Shown here: positions 1-9,905 of the stretch, piece after piece | Position numbering within the stretch: the stretch's first letter is position 1 | Layout: every line of letters begins with the position of its first letter | Assembly: GCA_943846615.1 (NCBI GenBank) | Contig: OX044354.1 | Span: 748,359 to 812,358 of the forward strand | Direction of reading: 5' to 3' | Source of the DNA: an uncultured Amylibacter sp. | Lineage (GTDB): Bacteria; Pseudomonadota; Alphaproteobacteria; Rhodobacterales; Rhodobacteraceae | DNA: 64,000 bases | Notes under the pieces: model-generated | What the model saw: only the letters and a program-made list of their open reading frames with translations | What the model was told of the DNA's origin: nothing | Databases searched by the model: none | Made by a program: the position numbers and the translations under genes

Positions 1-234
1 CCATGGCTCTACCATTAAAATAGAAACCTTCGCTTTGGTTCCCCAAATCGGTGAAAGGTGCGTAGTAGTTTTGGGGAATACAATTAGATGGTCATTGCGA
101 TCCAAGTCGGAAACCAACCCATTCATTAACCGATCCGGTCGTCCCAGCGGCCATTCCAACAAATTTAGATCAATAGCGCCCAATTTTGCGCCGCGATGGA
201 CGTTATATGGTAAAACTGCAATCGCCGGTTTCAT
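1..234 (-). CDS. N-terminal part of an unidentified protein, cut by the window edge
   Basis: A reading frame on the minus strand begins at 234 and runs off the left edge, giving the first 78 residues. It starts MKPAIAVLPY and ends VEPW, with no signal peptide. An AAGGGG ribosome site lies seven bases before the ATG. An in-frame ATG at 261 is possible but has no such site. The gene follows the DUF1150 gene in the same direction. The phrase KAKVSILMVEPW recalls a family of uncharacterised glycosyltransferase-like proteins of Rhodobacterales, but that is a weak impression and I assign no function. Confidence 0.6.
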   Translation of the reverse strand, partial: MKPAIAVLPYNVHRGAKLGAIDLNLLEWPLGRPDRLMNGLVSDLDRNDHLIVFPKTTTHLSPIWGTKAKVSILMVEPW

Positions 235-279
235 CAAACGCCCCTTATAAATAATCGCCATACCAGACGGTATCAATTA

Positions 280-507
280 TTAATGCACACTGTGCAACGC
301 GAAACGATGTTCCTTGGCCAACTCAAAGGCCACCTTTTGATCCTCTACCAGTGCAATCTGTTGTCCATCTTCGGCAAAAACAGCAAACAGCGGCACGTTG
401 ATATCTTCAAAATCAATCAACGCTTCTTTTGGCAATTCGTCACGACCAATGGCGCGGATGTAAACGACATTACTAGGCAGTCCCATTTGTTCATAGAGTG
501 GTGTCAT
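280..507 (-). CDS. DUF1150 family small protein
   Basis: The product is a 75-residue acidic soluble protein without signal peptide or membrane segment. It resembles the DUF1150 family, whose members are short and common in alphaproteobacteria and often lie beside a small heat-shock protein gene, as here. The start lies nine bases after the Hsp20 stop codon, so the two are almost certainly cotranscribed from the promoter at 987-1015. The molecular function of the family is unknown; a role linked to stress or protein quality control is inferred only from the neighbour. Confidence 0.8.
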   Translation of the reverse strand: MTPLYEQMGLPSNVVYIRAIGRDELPKEALIDFEDINVPLFAVFAEDGQQIALVEDQKVAFELAKEHRFALHSVH

Positions 508-516
508 TCCGCGATC

Positions 517-930
517 CTACTTCTTATTTATTTCGATTTTCTGAACGATGGCATTGGGCACAGAGCGCTGCAAATCAACGTGCAACAATCCATTCTCCAA
601 ATTCGCACCGGCAACCTCTACACCATCTGCCAACACAAAACTGCGCTGGAACTGACGCGCGGCAATGCCACGATGCAAAAACACGCGGCCTTCGCTGTCG
701 TCAACTTGGCGTCCACGAATTACCAATTGGCTGTCTTCCAAGGTGATGGACAGATCCTCGTCACGAAAACCCGCAACAGCCAGTGTAATCCGATACGCGG
801 TATCAGAACCCTGTTCGATATTATAAGGTGGATAACCCTCGTTTCCAGATTTGGCTGTGCGTTCAACCAATCGGTCCAGTTGTTCAAATCCCAACAGGAA
901 TGGATGCGAGGCGAAAGAAATCTTTGTCAT
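517..930 (-). CDS. Hsp20 family small heat-shock protein
   Basis: This 137-residue protein is an ATP-independent holdase of the alpha-crystallin family that binds unfolding proteins in the cytoplasm. The crystallin domain spans roughly residues 30-125, with the typical AGFRDEDLSITLED strand pair and a late LENGLLHVDL segment matching the family's conserved A-x-x-x-n-G-v-L motif. The start at 930 (MTKISF) is preferred over an upstream in-frame ATG at 1014, because AAAGGG lies upstream of 930 and the heat-shock promoter at 987-1015 would fall inside the longer version. Its length fits the IbpA-like class. Confidence 0.93.
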   Translation of the reverse strand: MTKISFASHPFLLGFEQLDRLVERTAKSGNEGYPPYNIEQGSDTAYRITLAVAGFRDEDLSITLEDSQLVIRGRQVDDSEGRVFLHRGIAARQFQRSFVLADGVEVAGANLENGLLHVDLQRSVPNAIVQKIEINKK

Positions 931-986
931 GTGATAGCCCTTTGTAAGCGACTGAATTTTGGCCCCATAGTGGCGACCTTTAACGA

Positions 987-1015
987 ATATGGTGATTTTC
1001 TTGCTAAATCTCAAG
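987..1015 (-). promoter_or_regulatory. RpoH (sigma-32) type promoter of the Hsp20-DUF1150 operon
   Basis: On the minus strand CTTGAG (1010-1015) and CCATAT (987-992) are separated by exactly 17 bases. The CTTGA element and the C-rich CCAT start of the -10 box match the alphaproteobacterial heat-shock sigma factor pattern better than the housekeeping one. The -10 box lies about 57 bases before the Hsp20 start. The match was read by eye and no start site is known. Confidence 0.6.
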
Positions 1016-1023
1016 CGATTTAG

Positions 1024-1038
1024 GGTGAAATTTTCACC
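1024..1038. repeat. Short perfect inverted repeat between Hsp20 and DUF465 genes
   Basis: GGTGAAA and TTTCACC face each other around a single T. The repeat lies just upstream of the Hsp20 promoter and 43 bases before the divergent DUF465 gene, where an operator would be expected. It is not a CIRCE element and I cannot name a regulator. Confidence 0.4.
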
Positions 1039-1081
1039 TTTTGGGTTTAAGAGACCCCAAGTGTTGCTTTGAAACGAGAAT

Positions 1082-1303
1082 ATGATGACTGAATCACCTG
1101 AAATGACCAGAAAACAGGTTCTACAGGCCGAAATGGTGCTGTTGCGCCAGGAACACCGTGATCTGGATATGGCAATCGCGGCCCTTCAGGACACGATGAA
1201 CGCCGATATGCTGACGCTTAAGCGCTTAAAACGCAACAAACTGTCCCTAAAGGATAAAATAGCGCGTCTAGAGGACGCGATAACGCCAGATATTATTGCC
1301 TAA
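1082..1303 (+). CDS. DUF465 (YdcH-like) coiled-coil protein
   Basis: The product is a highly charged helical protein of 72-73 residues, with heptad-like leucine, methionine and alanine spacing across nearly its full length. The central block LKRLKRNKLSLKDKIARLE carries the basic-K-LKD pattern of DUF465/YdcH proteins. Those are small cytoplasmic coiled coils of unknown role. ATG codons at 1082, 1085 and 1103 are all in frame; no strong ribosome site decides between them. It precedes purE in the same direction by about 50 bases and may be cotranscribed with it. Confidence 0.75.
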   Translation: MMTESPEMTRKQVLQAEMVLLRQEHRDLDMAIAALQDTMNADMLTLKRLKRNKLSLKDKIARLEDAITPDIIA

Positions 1304-1355
1304 CGCCCCTGTTTCGGTCTATACCGCCGCTTTCTACACAGTGTGAGGCGGAAAC

Positions 1356-1844
1356 ATGTCACAAATCAAAGTTGGAATCATCATGGGTAGCCAATCGGAC
1401 TGGCCCACAATGCGCGAAGCGGCCGATATTCTGGACGCGCTCGACATCCCCTTTGAGAAGAAAATCGTATCCGCACACCGTACCCCAGATCGTTTGTGGG
1501 AATATGGCAAAACCGCCGTTGATCGTGGCTTACAGGTAATCATCGCAGGCGCTGGTGGCGCGGCGCACCTTCCTGGCATGATGGCCTCAAAAACCCGTGT
1601 ACCTGTTTTGGGCGTCCCAATCCAAACCCGCGCTCTCAGCGGCGTCGACAGTCTTTATTCAATCGTACAAATGCCCAAGGGTTTCCCCGTTGGCACGATG
1701 GCGATCGGTGCCGCAGGCGCTGCGAATGCTGGCCTGATGGCGGCGGCAATCCTCGCCAATGGCGATGCGGAATTGGCGACACGTTTGGAAAACTGGCGTG
1801 ACGCACTCTCCGCCTCTATCGCGGATGAACCAACAGATGGCTAA
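1356..1844 (+). CDS. purE: N5-carboxyaminoimidazole ribonucleotide mutase PurE
   Basis: PurE converts N5-CAIR to CAIR in de novo purine synthesis. The 162-residue length, the GSQSDW loop at residues 11-16 and the SAHRTPD segment at 39-45, which contributes the catalytic histidine in this family, mark class I PurE. GAGGCGG precedes the ATG. The end overlaps purK, so the two steps of CAIR formation are translationally coupled. The enzyme is a cytoplasmic octamer in studied members. Confidence 0.97.
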   Translation: MSQIKVGIIMGSQSDWPTMREAADILDALDIPFEKKIVSAHRTPDRLWEYGKTAVDRGLQVIIAGAGGAAHLPGMMASKTRVPVLGVPIQTRALSGVDSLYSIVQMPKGFPVGTMAIGAAGAANAGLMAAAILANGDAELATRLENWRDALSASIADEPTDG

Positions 1845-2913
1845 AGCATTACAACAAGGCGCAACAATCGGAATTCTAGGCGGTGGTCAACTAGGTCGTA
1901 TGCTGTCCGTCGCCGCCAGTCGTTTGGGTTTTAAAACCCACATCTTTGAACCGGGTGCAAACCCACCTGCAGGCCAAGTTGCCGATCAGGTGACAACCGC
2001 CGCATACGAAGATACAGCCGCGTTGACCGCATTCGCAAACGCTGTCGACGTCATCACATTCGAATTCGAAAACATCCCTGCCGATGCGCTGGACACATTG
2101 GAAAAAATTCGCCCCGTCCTGCCCGCACGAAACGCTTTGGCCACCAGTCAGGACCGCATCACAGAGAAAGCATTCCTAACCAATCTAGGCGTCGAAGTCG
2201 CCCCATACGCCAACATCGAATCCGATGCGGATGTCGCTGCTGCAATGGAATCTGTTGGCGCGCCTAGCATCATGAAAACCCGTCGCTTTGGTTACGACGG
2301 TAAGGGTCAATCACGCCTAAAATCAATCGATGACGGCGCATCCGCATGGAACGAATTGGGCAATACCCCCAGCGTGTTGGAAGGTTTCATCGATTTCAGC
2401 CGCGAAATCTCCGTCATCGGCGCACGTAGCCAATCAGGCGAAGTCGTCTGCTTCGATCCAGGCGAAAACGTGCACCGCGACGGCATCCTGCACACCACAA
2501 CCCTGCCCGCCGCGATCAGCGGATCATTACGTATGGACGCCGTTTTGCTGACAGGAAAAATCCTGAACGCATTGGAATATGTCGGCGTCATGGGCGTCGA
2601 ACTCTTTGTCACGCCAAACGGCCTGTTGGTCAATGAAATCGCACCACGCGTGCATAATTCGGGCCACTGGACGCAAAATGGCTGTGTCATCGATCAATTC
2701 GAACAACACATTCGCGCCGTCGCTGGTTGGCCATTGGGCAACGGTGAACGTCATTCCAATGTCGTGATGACAAACCTGATCGGCGACGAAGTACTGGACG
2801 TGGAAACACTATCAGCGGATGCATCCGTCGGCGTGCACCTGTACGGCAAGGCTGAGGCCAAAGCGGGCCGTAAAATGGGCCACGTCAACAAGATTTCACC
2901 AAAAACTGCCTAA
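1837..2913 (+). CDS. purK: 5-(carboxyamino)imidazole ribonucleotide synthase PurK
   Basis: PurK is an ATP-grasp enzyme that uses ATP and bicarbonate to carboxylate AIR, making the substrate of PurE. The protein has 358 residues from the chosen start MAKALQQG. The N-terminal nucleotide-fold motif GGGQLGRM is at residues 15-22, and the ATP-grasp core includes [12 protein letters not shown] and the late [14 protein letters not shown] signature. An upstream ATG at 1825 is also possible; the one at 1837 gives the usual family length and overlaps purE by eight bases. It is convergent with the next gene, with a four-base overlap. Confidence 0.96.
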   Translation: MAKALQQGATIGILGGGQLGRMLSVAASRLGFKTHIFEPGANPPAGQVADQVTTAAYEDTAALTAFANAVDVITFEFENIPADALDTLEKIRPVLPARNALATSQDRITEKAFLTNLGVEVAPYANIESDADVAAAMESVGAPSIMKTRRFGYDGKGQSRLKSIDDGASAWNELGNTPSVLEGFIDFSREISVIGARSQSGEVVCFDPGENVHRDGILHTTTLPAAISGSLRMDAVLLTGKILNALEYVGVMGVELFVTPNGLLVNEIAPRVHNSGHWTQNGCVIDQFEQHIRAVAGWPLGNGERHSNVVMTNLIGDEVLDVETLSADASVGVHLYGKAEAKAGRKMGHVNKISPKTA

Positions 2914-3617
2914 ACGGGATCAAACGCCCCGTTTTTCAAAAATGCCATGATCTGCTTGAACACCGAAGGGTCATTCATCATGAACGTATGGGTCACAGGC
3001 AATGTCACGTGATCGTCCATACCCTGTACACGCGTGCTTTGAACGGAAACCTTACCGTCATCTTCACCATCAATTAGGTTGGAAAAGAACGGTGAAATCG
3101 ATTGATTGCCCGCAATCACGCCCAGCTCAAACGTCACAGGCCCCAATTGATTGGGCACACTGTCAGCACCCGTATGCAAACTGCTACCTGCAACACCATT
3201 CCACAATTCGAACCCAGGCCAATCGGATGTCTGATCCACGATCTCGGACCCCTTGTTCGGCGGCCCCAACATCACCGTGCGGCCCCATCGACGCGGCAAC
3301 ATCGGCTCTTGGGCTTTAATATATTGGCGTAACAAAATCCCACCCATCGAATGAGTGACAAAATGAATTTTAGATGCGTCACCACATTCAGTGATACCAT
3401 TTGGCACCGCCTGATCCGCCAACGCGCGAATGGGCAACTCTATAGATGGATAATCAACACTGATTGCCTTGTACCCTTGGGCACCCAACCGCCATTCCAG
3501 TACCTTCATCGATAACGAACTGCGTGCCAACCCATGCAACAAAACAACACATTCCTGCGCTACTGCCACCTGCGGCACCGCCATTGAAAACAAAATAGGT
3601 AATAAAACACGCTTCAT
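2910..3617 (-). CDS. Secreted alpha/beta hydrolase, lipase-like
   Basis: A signal peptide covers residues 1-20 with a likely cut after AVA. The mature protein begins with an oxyanion-hole strand VVLLHG (24-29), and the nucleophile elbow THSMGG has Ser90. This layout fits extracytoplasmic triacylglycerol lipase-like or esterase-like alpha/beta hydrolases. A late His in a THTFMM segment is a candidate for the triad. The substrate cannot be told from sequence. The gene stands alone, convergent with purK. Confidence 0.82.
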   Translation of the reverse strand: MKRVLLPILFSMAVPQVAVAQECVVLLHGLARSSLSMKVLEWRLGAQGYKAISVDYPSIELPIRALADQAVPNGITECGDASKIHFVTHSMGGILLRQYIKAQEPMLPRRWGRTVMLGPPNKGSEIVDQTSDWPGFELWNGVAGSSLHTGADSVPNQLGPVTFELGVIAGNQSISPFFSNLIDGEDDGKVSVQSTRVQGMDDHVTLPVTHTFMMNDPSVFKQIMAFLKNGAFDPV

Positions 3618-3678
3618 AATATACGCAATTTAACCCGTGCGGTTCAGCTTTGCAAAATGAACGCCCCGTAACTTGTCG

Positions 3679-4530
3679 CTATTTGGCCATTTTTCGCGCA
3701 AACATCGAAATCAAAACCCCGCAAATCACAACCACAGATGAAATCCAAACCCGGGCATCAGACGGCTCACCCAACAGGAAAATTCCTGCAACAATCGCAA
3801 TCACAGGGACGGTCAATTGCATCACCCCCGCAGTTGTCGTCGCCAACAATGGCAAAACAGAATACCAAACCAAATACCCCAGCGCAGATGTAATCCCACC
3901 CGAAATCACCGCCAAAAGCACACCAAACAGCGTCATCGGCTCATGCGTGTTGAACAAAAACACCGCCACAACGGGGATCAAAATAACAGCAAACGTACTG
4001 GTCGTAGCACCCAGCGCACTACGGGCTTCTTGTCCAGAAACACTAAACATCGCCCAGCCAACACCCGCCGCCGCCATGAAAAACGACGGCACCAAGGCAC
4101 CACCACCTAAATTCGGCGCTAACAGATAAACCAACCCGGCAAACGCAATCCCAGCCCCACCAATCTCTACGAACGTTGGTGCATGGCCGCGCATCCACGC
4201 CGCCACAAACATCGCGATCTGTACGGCCCCAAACAACAACAATGCCCCAAAGCCCGCGTTCAAACCCAAATAGCCAAAGGAAAACCCTAGAATATAGATC
4301 AACAACCCAACAGGTCCCAACCAATGCGCGGGTCGCGCGGGTAATCGGCGTTCCTTAATCCAAAATACAGCAGCCAAAACCACAAAAGCACTCACAACAC
4401 GCACAGCGGCAAAACTGGCAGGCCCAATGGCGCCGTCCGCCACGCCTGCGCGGTTCAGGATCGAATTCGCGGCGAAGGCCAGCAGGGATAGGACGGATAG
4501 AACAACAACAGTTAGGTTTTCGCGTTTCAT
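3679..4530 (-). CDS. DMT superfamily (EamA) transporter
   Basis: The 283-residue protein has about ten hydrophobic helices arranged as two related halves, each with the small-residue-rich pattern of EamA domains. Such proteins export metabolites, often amino acids or related compounds, across the inner membrane. The sequence does not tell the substrate. The ATG directly abuts the dtd stop codon, so it is read on from dtd in one operon. A second, distinct DMT gene lies at 7311-8192. Confidence 0.9.
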   Translation of the reverse strand: MKRENLTVVVLSVLSLLAFAANSILNRAGVADGAIGPASFAAVRVVSAFVVLAAVFWIKERRLPARPAHWLGPVGLLIYILGFSFGYLGLNAGFGALLLFGAVQIAMFVAAWMRGHAPTFVEIGGAGIAFAGLVYLLAPNLGGGALVPSFFMAAAGVGWAMFSVSGQEARSALGATTSTFAVILIPVVAVFLFNTHEPMTLFGVLLAVISGGITSALGYLVWYSVLPLLATTTAGVMQLTVPVIAIVAGIFLLGEPSDARVWISSVVVICGVLISMFARKMAK

Positions 4531-4968
4531 CTACTTCTCTATCCAAATTGTCATCGGGCCGTCATTGATCAAGGAAACTTCCATCTCTGCACCAAATGAA
4601 CCTGTTTCCACATGAACACCATGGGACTCGACTTGCTGTACCAGAAAATCAAATAACTCGCGGCCCAACTGTGGATCAGCCGCCGCAGAAAAACCGGGGC
4701 GATTACCGCTTGATGTATCCGCTGACAGCGTGAATTGGCTGACCATTAAAATCGATCCACCTACGTCAAGCACCGATTTATTCGTCTTGCCATCAGCATC
4801 GCGAAAAATACGCATATTGACCAATTTACGCGCCATTACCTCAACATTCTTGGGCGTATCACCCTGCATCGCGCAGGCGAGGATCATCAACCCGCCATCT
4901 GTTTTACCGATCATTTCTCCCGCAACGCGCACTGTGGCGGACGTTACGCGTTGCACCAAACATCGCAT
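4531..4968 (-). CDS. dtd: D-aminoacyl-tRNA deacylase Dtd
   Basis: Dtd removes D-amino acids, and glycine from tRNA(Ala), mischarged on tRNA and so acts in translation proofreading. The 145-residue length, the VSQFTL motif with SQFTL at residues 77-81, and the cross-subunit Gly-Pro at 137-138 are diagnostic. The second motif reads NDGPMT rather than the more usual NxGPVT; the Gly and Pro that form the chiral filter are kept. The gene heads a two-gene unit with the DMT transporter, downstream of the groL terminator. Confidence 0.95.
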   Translation of the reverse strand: MRCLVQRVTSATVRVAGEMIGKTDGGLMILACAMQGDTPKNVEVMARKLVNMRIFRDADGKTNKSVLDVGGSILMVSQFTLSADTSSGNRPGFSAAADPQLGRELFDFLVQQVESHGVHVETGSFGAEMEVSLINDGPMTIWIEK

Positions 4969-5017
4969 AAGCTTTCCTTTTCTCCTCGTCTATCTCTAGA
5001 CTATTCCCACCCAAAGA

Positions 5018-5043
5018 AAAGGGCCGCCCGAAGGCGACCCTTT
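5018..5043 (-). terminator. Rho-independent terminator of groES-groL
   Basis: On the minus strand the stem AAAGGG-T-CGCC / GGCG-G-CCCTTT closes a TTCG tetraloop and is followed by a T-rich stretch. One internal mismatch (T-G) can pair as a wobble. It lies about 160 bases after the groL stop and before dtd. Confidence 0.8.
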
Positions 5044-5075
5044 ATATCTTGCGTTTGGTGTATGTGTTTGCTTTC

Positions 5076-5204
5076 GGGATTTGGAAAACCAAATCCCTTT
5101 CGCAGATACGTTTTAGCCCAAGGGCTAAAGCCGTATCTTTTACCCTCTCGGACATTGGCCGTTGGCCATTGCCCTATTGGGTATCAATTCGCAATGCGAA
5201 TTGA

Positions 5205-5205
<1 letters not shown>
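5076..5205 (-). repeat. Series of inverted repeats in the groL 3' region
   Basis: Between the groL stop and its terminator there are several stems in a row. Arms 5183-5193 and 5195-5205 are perfect 11-base complements touching the stop codon. TGGCC/GGCCA pair at 5156-5168. AGATACG and TTTAGCCC (5104-5119) pair with GGGCTAAA and CGTATCT (5122-5138) as one long stem with a small bulge. GGGATTTGG/CCAAATCCC (5076-5097) close an AAAA loop. Together they would make a heavily folded mRNA tail. Confidence 0.75.
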
Positions 5206-6857
<1,652 letters not shown>

Positions 6858-6893
6858 TTATGCTCCTAAATTCGTGGTTAATTAAATGGGGAC

Positions 6894-7178
6894 TTAAAGA
6901 AGACCCAAGATGTCTGATTCTTTCATGATCAACAGTTCTTCACCGTCGATTGTCACTTCTGTGCCAGACCATTTGCCGAACAATACTTTGTCGCCTGATT
7001 TAACAGCCATTGGGATCAGATCGCCATTGTCTTTGCGTGCGCCTTCGCCCGCAGAAACGATTTCACCTTCTGATGGTTTTTCTTTAGCTGATTCAGGAAT
7101 GATCAAGCCGCCTGCTGTTTTTTCTTCGCCTTCAAGACGACGAACTAAAACGCGGTCGTGTAATGGTGTAAATGCCAT
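6894..7178 (-). CDS. groES: Co-chaperonin GroES (Cpn10)
   Basis: GroES caps the GroEL ring. The protein has 94 residues from [12 protein letters not shown], and the mobile loop [13 protein letters not shown] (17-29) that binds GroEL is intact. A longer in-frame version starting at 7238 would run through the CIRCE operator and is rejected; GGAG lies before the ATG at 7178. The C-terminal strand [10 protein letters not shown] is typical. Confidence 0.98.
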   Translation of the reverse strand: MAFTPLHDRVLVRRLEGEEKTAGGLIIPESAKEKPSEGEIVSAGEGARKDNGDLIPMAVKSGDKVLFGKWSGTEVTIDGEELLIMKESDILGLL

Positions 7179-7221
7179 AAGGATTGCTCCATTTAAAATT
7201 TCATAGGAGGCTTCACGATTA

Positions 7222-7248
7222 TTAGCACTCACCTCCAAAGAGTGCTAA
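7222..7248 (-). promoter_or_regulatory. CIRCE operator for the HrcA repressor
   Basis: TTAGCACTC, nine bases, GAGTGCTAA is a perfect match to the CIRCE consensus bound by HrcA. It lies just downstream of the predicted -10 box, around the expected transcription start of groES-groL, where HrcA binding would block initiation at normal temperature. Confidence 0.95.
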
Positions 7249-7255
7249 CGCGAAA

Positions 7256-7284
7256 TTTGTATGCAGAGATTCGAGTGGCGTCAA
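7256..7284 (-). promoter_or_regulatory. Predicted housekeeping promoter of groES-groL
   Basis: TTGACG (7279-7284) and TACAAA (7256-7261) on the minus strand are 17 bases apart, directly upstream of CIRCE. The preceding C makes CTTGAC, so some recognition by the heat-shock sigma factor is also possible. The assignment is by eye. Confidence 0.55.
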
Positions 7285-7310
7285 GCGCAATCGCAAAAGG
7301 ATTTTAAACG

Positions 7311-8192
7311 TTATTTTTTCGCGCCACGGCGCATGATGAACAGACCAGATAATACGACCAAGGCACTACCAAAAATCATGTACCCATCTAGTGTCTCACG
7401 GAAAAACAGCACGCCACAGACCAACCCAAATATGATCCGAGTATACCGAAATGGCGTTACGGCAGAAACTTCGCCGGTGCGCATCGCCTTCATCAACGCG
7501 ATGTATGCCGCCACCCCGAACACCAGCGCCCCGAATGCCGCGCCAAACAAACGTAAATCCATCGCTACAAATGTTCCATCCCTCACAACGACAATAATAC
7601 ACCCCGCGATCACGACCGTAACAAATCCATAAAACCCCAACATCGCGGTACTAATTGTTTTAGGCGCGGCGCGGCTGGCAAGATCCCGTCCTGCAAATCC
7701 AAACATGCCAAAAATGGCCAACACGGAATAAATAGTGAAACTATCCGATGCAGGACGGATAATAATCATCACCCCCAACAAGCCCAACGCAATCGCAAAC
7801 CAACGGCGCGGTCCGATCTTCTCGCCAAACAGGATCGCCGCACCGCCCACCACCACGATCGGGGTCGCTTGCAGGATCGCGGTCATCGCCGACAAAGGAA
7901 CCAAGGCCAAGGCCGCCGTGTAACACACCCGCCCCATCAACTCGAAAAGCAAACGAAAACGCATCGCCACCGACAGAACATCGCGGATAAACAACGGCTG
8001 TTTTTGCATCCGTAAATAGACTCCGAATACGATCATCCCACCGACTCCATGGACAATCAACAACTGTTCCACAGGCAAAACCTCCAGCACCAGTTTCAGG
8101 AACGTATCCTCCAGCGCAAAACACGCCATCGCCAAGATCATCCAACACATACCAATCAGATTGGCGCGCGCGCCCAAGGTAATATCATTCAT
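7311..8192 (-). CDS. DMT superfamily (EamA) transporter
   Basis: The 293-residue inner-membrane protein has about ten helices and two EamA halves, with the early ALEDTFLKL and late PFRYTRIIFGLVCG segments typical of the RhaT/EamA-like drug and metabolite exporters. The start at 8192 (MNDITLG) has GGAG upstream and begins close to the first helix; the longer frame from 8219 has no support. The substrate is unknown. The gene lies alone between groES and a long non-coding stretch. Confidence 0.88.
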   Translation of the reverse strand: MNDITLGARANLIGMCWMILAMACFALEDTFLKLVLEVLPVEQLLIVHGVGGMIVFGVYLRMQKQPLFIRDVLSVAMRFRLLFELMGRVCYTAALALVPLSAMTAILQATPIVVVGGAAILFGEKIGPRRWFAIALGLLGVMIIIRPASDSFTIYSVLAIFGMFGFAGRDLASRAAPKTISTAMLGFYGFVTVVIAGCIIVVVRDGTFVAMDLRLFGAAFGALVFGVAAYIALMKAMRTGEVSAVTPFRYTRIIFGLVCGVLFFRETLDGYMIFGSALVVLSGLFIMRRGAKK

Positions 8193-8654
8193 AATCCGTC
8201 TCCACTGGCATTGGGACACGGTCGCATAATGTGGTGGGGGTGGCTAGCGGGAAAACGGGGGGTGGTTTGATACAATTGTAACCAACGCAGACATATCGAA
8301 GGCAACTATTTTGATTTTAACGGCGAGAGTGTAAATTAGAAAATGCAAATGGCAGTTATGGGGGGCAAAGTTGCCGTTCGAGAAACCTCTCATACAATGC
8401 CAAGTTCATGCTAGCATCAAAATCCTTAACGCAAATCCCCCAAAGTGTTAATTTCCACGCCTGCTATTTTTCACGACGTAAACTAGACGTTATCTAGACG
8501 CTATCTAGACATTGAAAAACGCCTCAATAACCCCTCGTTAACGCCTATTAACGCACCGCGTGAAACCCGATATATCCGCAATCAAATCGCCTTGCTCTTT
8601 CCCGTCCAATTCGCTAGGTCAGTAGCCAACATCAAAAGGGTATGGGACACGTTT
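8193..8654. other. Intergenic region between the DMT gene and lysC
   Basis: This stretch of 462 bases holds no supportable gene. It carries G-rich patches near 8231-8263 and 8360, the 11-base tandem repeat at 8483-8515, and a repeated TTAACGC motif at 8538-8554. It must contain the divergent promoters of the DMT gene and of lysC, but none is clear; TTGCTC at 8592 with TAGGTC 17 bases later is only a weak candidate for lysC. Confidence 0.6.
8483..8515 (+). repeat. Three tandem 11-base repeats upstream of lysC
   Basis: Units at 8483-8493, 8494-8504 and 8505-8515 all begin CTAGAC and follow one another without a gap; the third unit diverges at its end. Eleven bases is close to one helical turn, so the CTAGAC half-sites would face the same side of the DNA. 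This could be a binding array for a regulator, or chance; it lies 140 bases before lysC. Confidence 0.6.
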
Positions 8655-9896
8655 ATGTCACGCTTAGTAATGAAATTTGGCGGCACTTCCGTCGCCGATC
8701 TGGACAAGATCGCCAACGCCGCAGGCAAAGTCGCCCAAGAGGTTGCAAACGGCCACGAAGTCGTCGTGATCGTATCCGCAATGTCAGGCAAAACCAACGA
8801 AATGGTTGGCTGGGTAAAAGACACCAAACAGGACTATGACCGTGCCGAATATGACGCCGTGGTTTCTGCAGGTGAAAACATCACTAGCGGTCTGATGGCC
8901 CTGCGCTTACAACAGATGGGTATCCCCGCGCGGTCATGGCAAGGTTGGCAGGTTCCGGTACAAACCACGGGCCACCACGAAAGCGCGCGCATCGATGCAA
9001 TTCCATCTGAAAACTTGGACGCATCCTTTGCATCAGGTCACAAAGTGGCCGTTGTTGCGGGCTTCCAAGGTGTGATGGCAGATGGCCGTATCGCCACATT
9101 GGGACGCGGTGGTTCGGACACAACTGCGGTGGCATTTGCCGCCGCTATGAACGCTGAACGTTGCGATATTTATACTGACGTGGACGGCATTTACACCACC
9201 GACCCCCGCATCGTGGCAGGTGCTCGTAAGCTCAACAAAATCTCATATGAAGAGATGTTAGAATTGGCATCATTAGGTGCCAAAGTATTGCAAACTCGAT
9301 CCGTCGAATTGGCCCGCAGTTACAAAGTACCGCTGCGCGTTTTATCAAGTTTCGAAGAAGACATTTCAGAAAATGTCGGCACAATGGTTTGTCAGGAGAA
9401 AGATATCATGGAAAATATTAAAGCCGTAAAAGGCGTTGCCTATTCCCGCGACGAAGCGAAGCTCACATTGGTATCCGTCGCCGATCGCCCAGGCGTCGCC
9501 GCCGCAATTTTCGGTCCATTGGCGGACGCGGGTGTGAACGTCGATATGATCGTTCAAAACATATCTGAGGAAGGTCATACAGACATGACTTTCTCTTGCC
9601 CAGTTGACCACGTTTTACGCGCAGAAAAGGCACTTAAAACGGCATTGGATGCGGACTTGATCAGCTACAAAGAATTGATCGCCGACACCGAAGTCGCCAA
9701 GATTTCAATCGTCGGAAACGGCATGCGTTCAAACGCAGGTGTGGCATCAAAAATGTTCAAGGTTTTAGCGGATGAGGGCGTAAACATCCGCGTCATCACA
9801 ACATCAGAAATCAAAGTTTCTGTGTTGGTTGATCGGAAATACATGGAATTAGCAGTCCGCGCATTGCATGATGCCTATGAACTGGAAACTGCATAG
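8655..9896 (+). CDS. lysC: Aspartate kinase LysC
   Basis: Aspartate kinase makes aspartyl phosphate, the entry to lysine, threonine, methionine and diaminopimelate synthesis. The protein has 413 residues. The amino-acid kinase domain begins with KFGGTS (7-12) and includes GRGGSDTTAVA. Two ACT regulatory domains follow from about residue 265, with VADRPGVAAAIF and VNIRVITTSEIKVSV, so feedback control by lysine or threonine is likely. The start at 8655 is chosen because the family begins just before KFGGTS; a longer TTG-initiated frame is less likely. ptsP follows after nine bases, an order common in alphaproteobacteria. Confidence 0.97.
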   Translation: MSRLVMKFGGTSVADLDKIANAAGKVAQEVANGHEVVVIVSAMSGKTNEMVGWVKDTKQDYDRAEYDAVVSAGENITSGLMALRLQQMGIPARSWQGWQVPVQTTGHHESARIDAIPSENLDASFASGHKVAVVAGFQGVMADGRIATLGRGGSDTTAVAFAAAMNAERCDIYTDVDGIYTTDPRIVAGARKLNKISYEEMLELASLGAKVLQTRSVELARSYKVPLRVLSSFEEDISENVGTMVCQEKDIMENIKAVKGVAYSRDEAKLTLVSVADRPGVAAAIFGPLADAGVNVDMIVQNISEEGHTDMTFSCPVDHVLRAEKALKTALDADLISYKELIADTEVAKISIVGNGMRSNAGVASKMFKVLADEGVNIRVITTSEIKVSVLVDRKYMELAVRALHDAYELETA

Positions 9897-9905
9897 CAGG
9901 ATTTT

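Noticed and set aside
283..1023. 246-codon plus-strand frame over Hsp20 and DUF1150
   Set aside because: It runs antisense to two well-supported genes, and its translation shows no domain or ribosome site.
8538..8551. CtrA box (TTAA-N-TTAA) before lysC
   Set aside because: The spacer is six bases, not the seven required, and there is no cell-cycle gene nearby.
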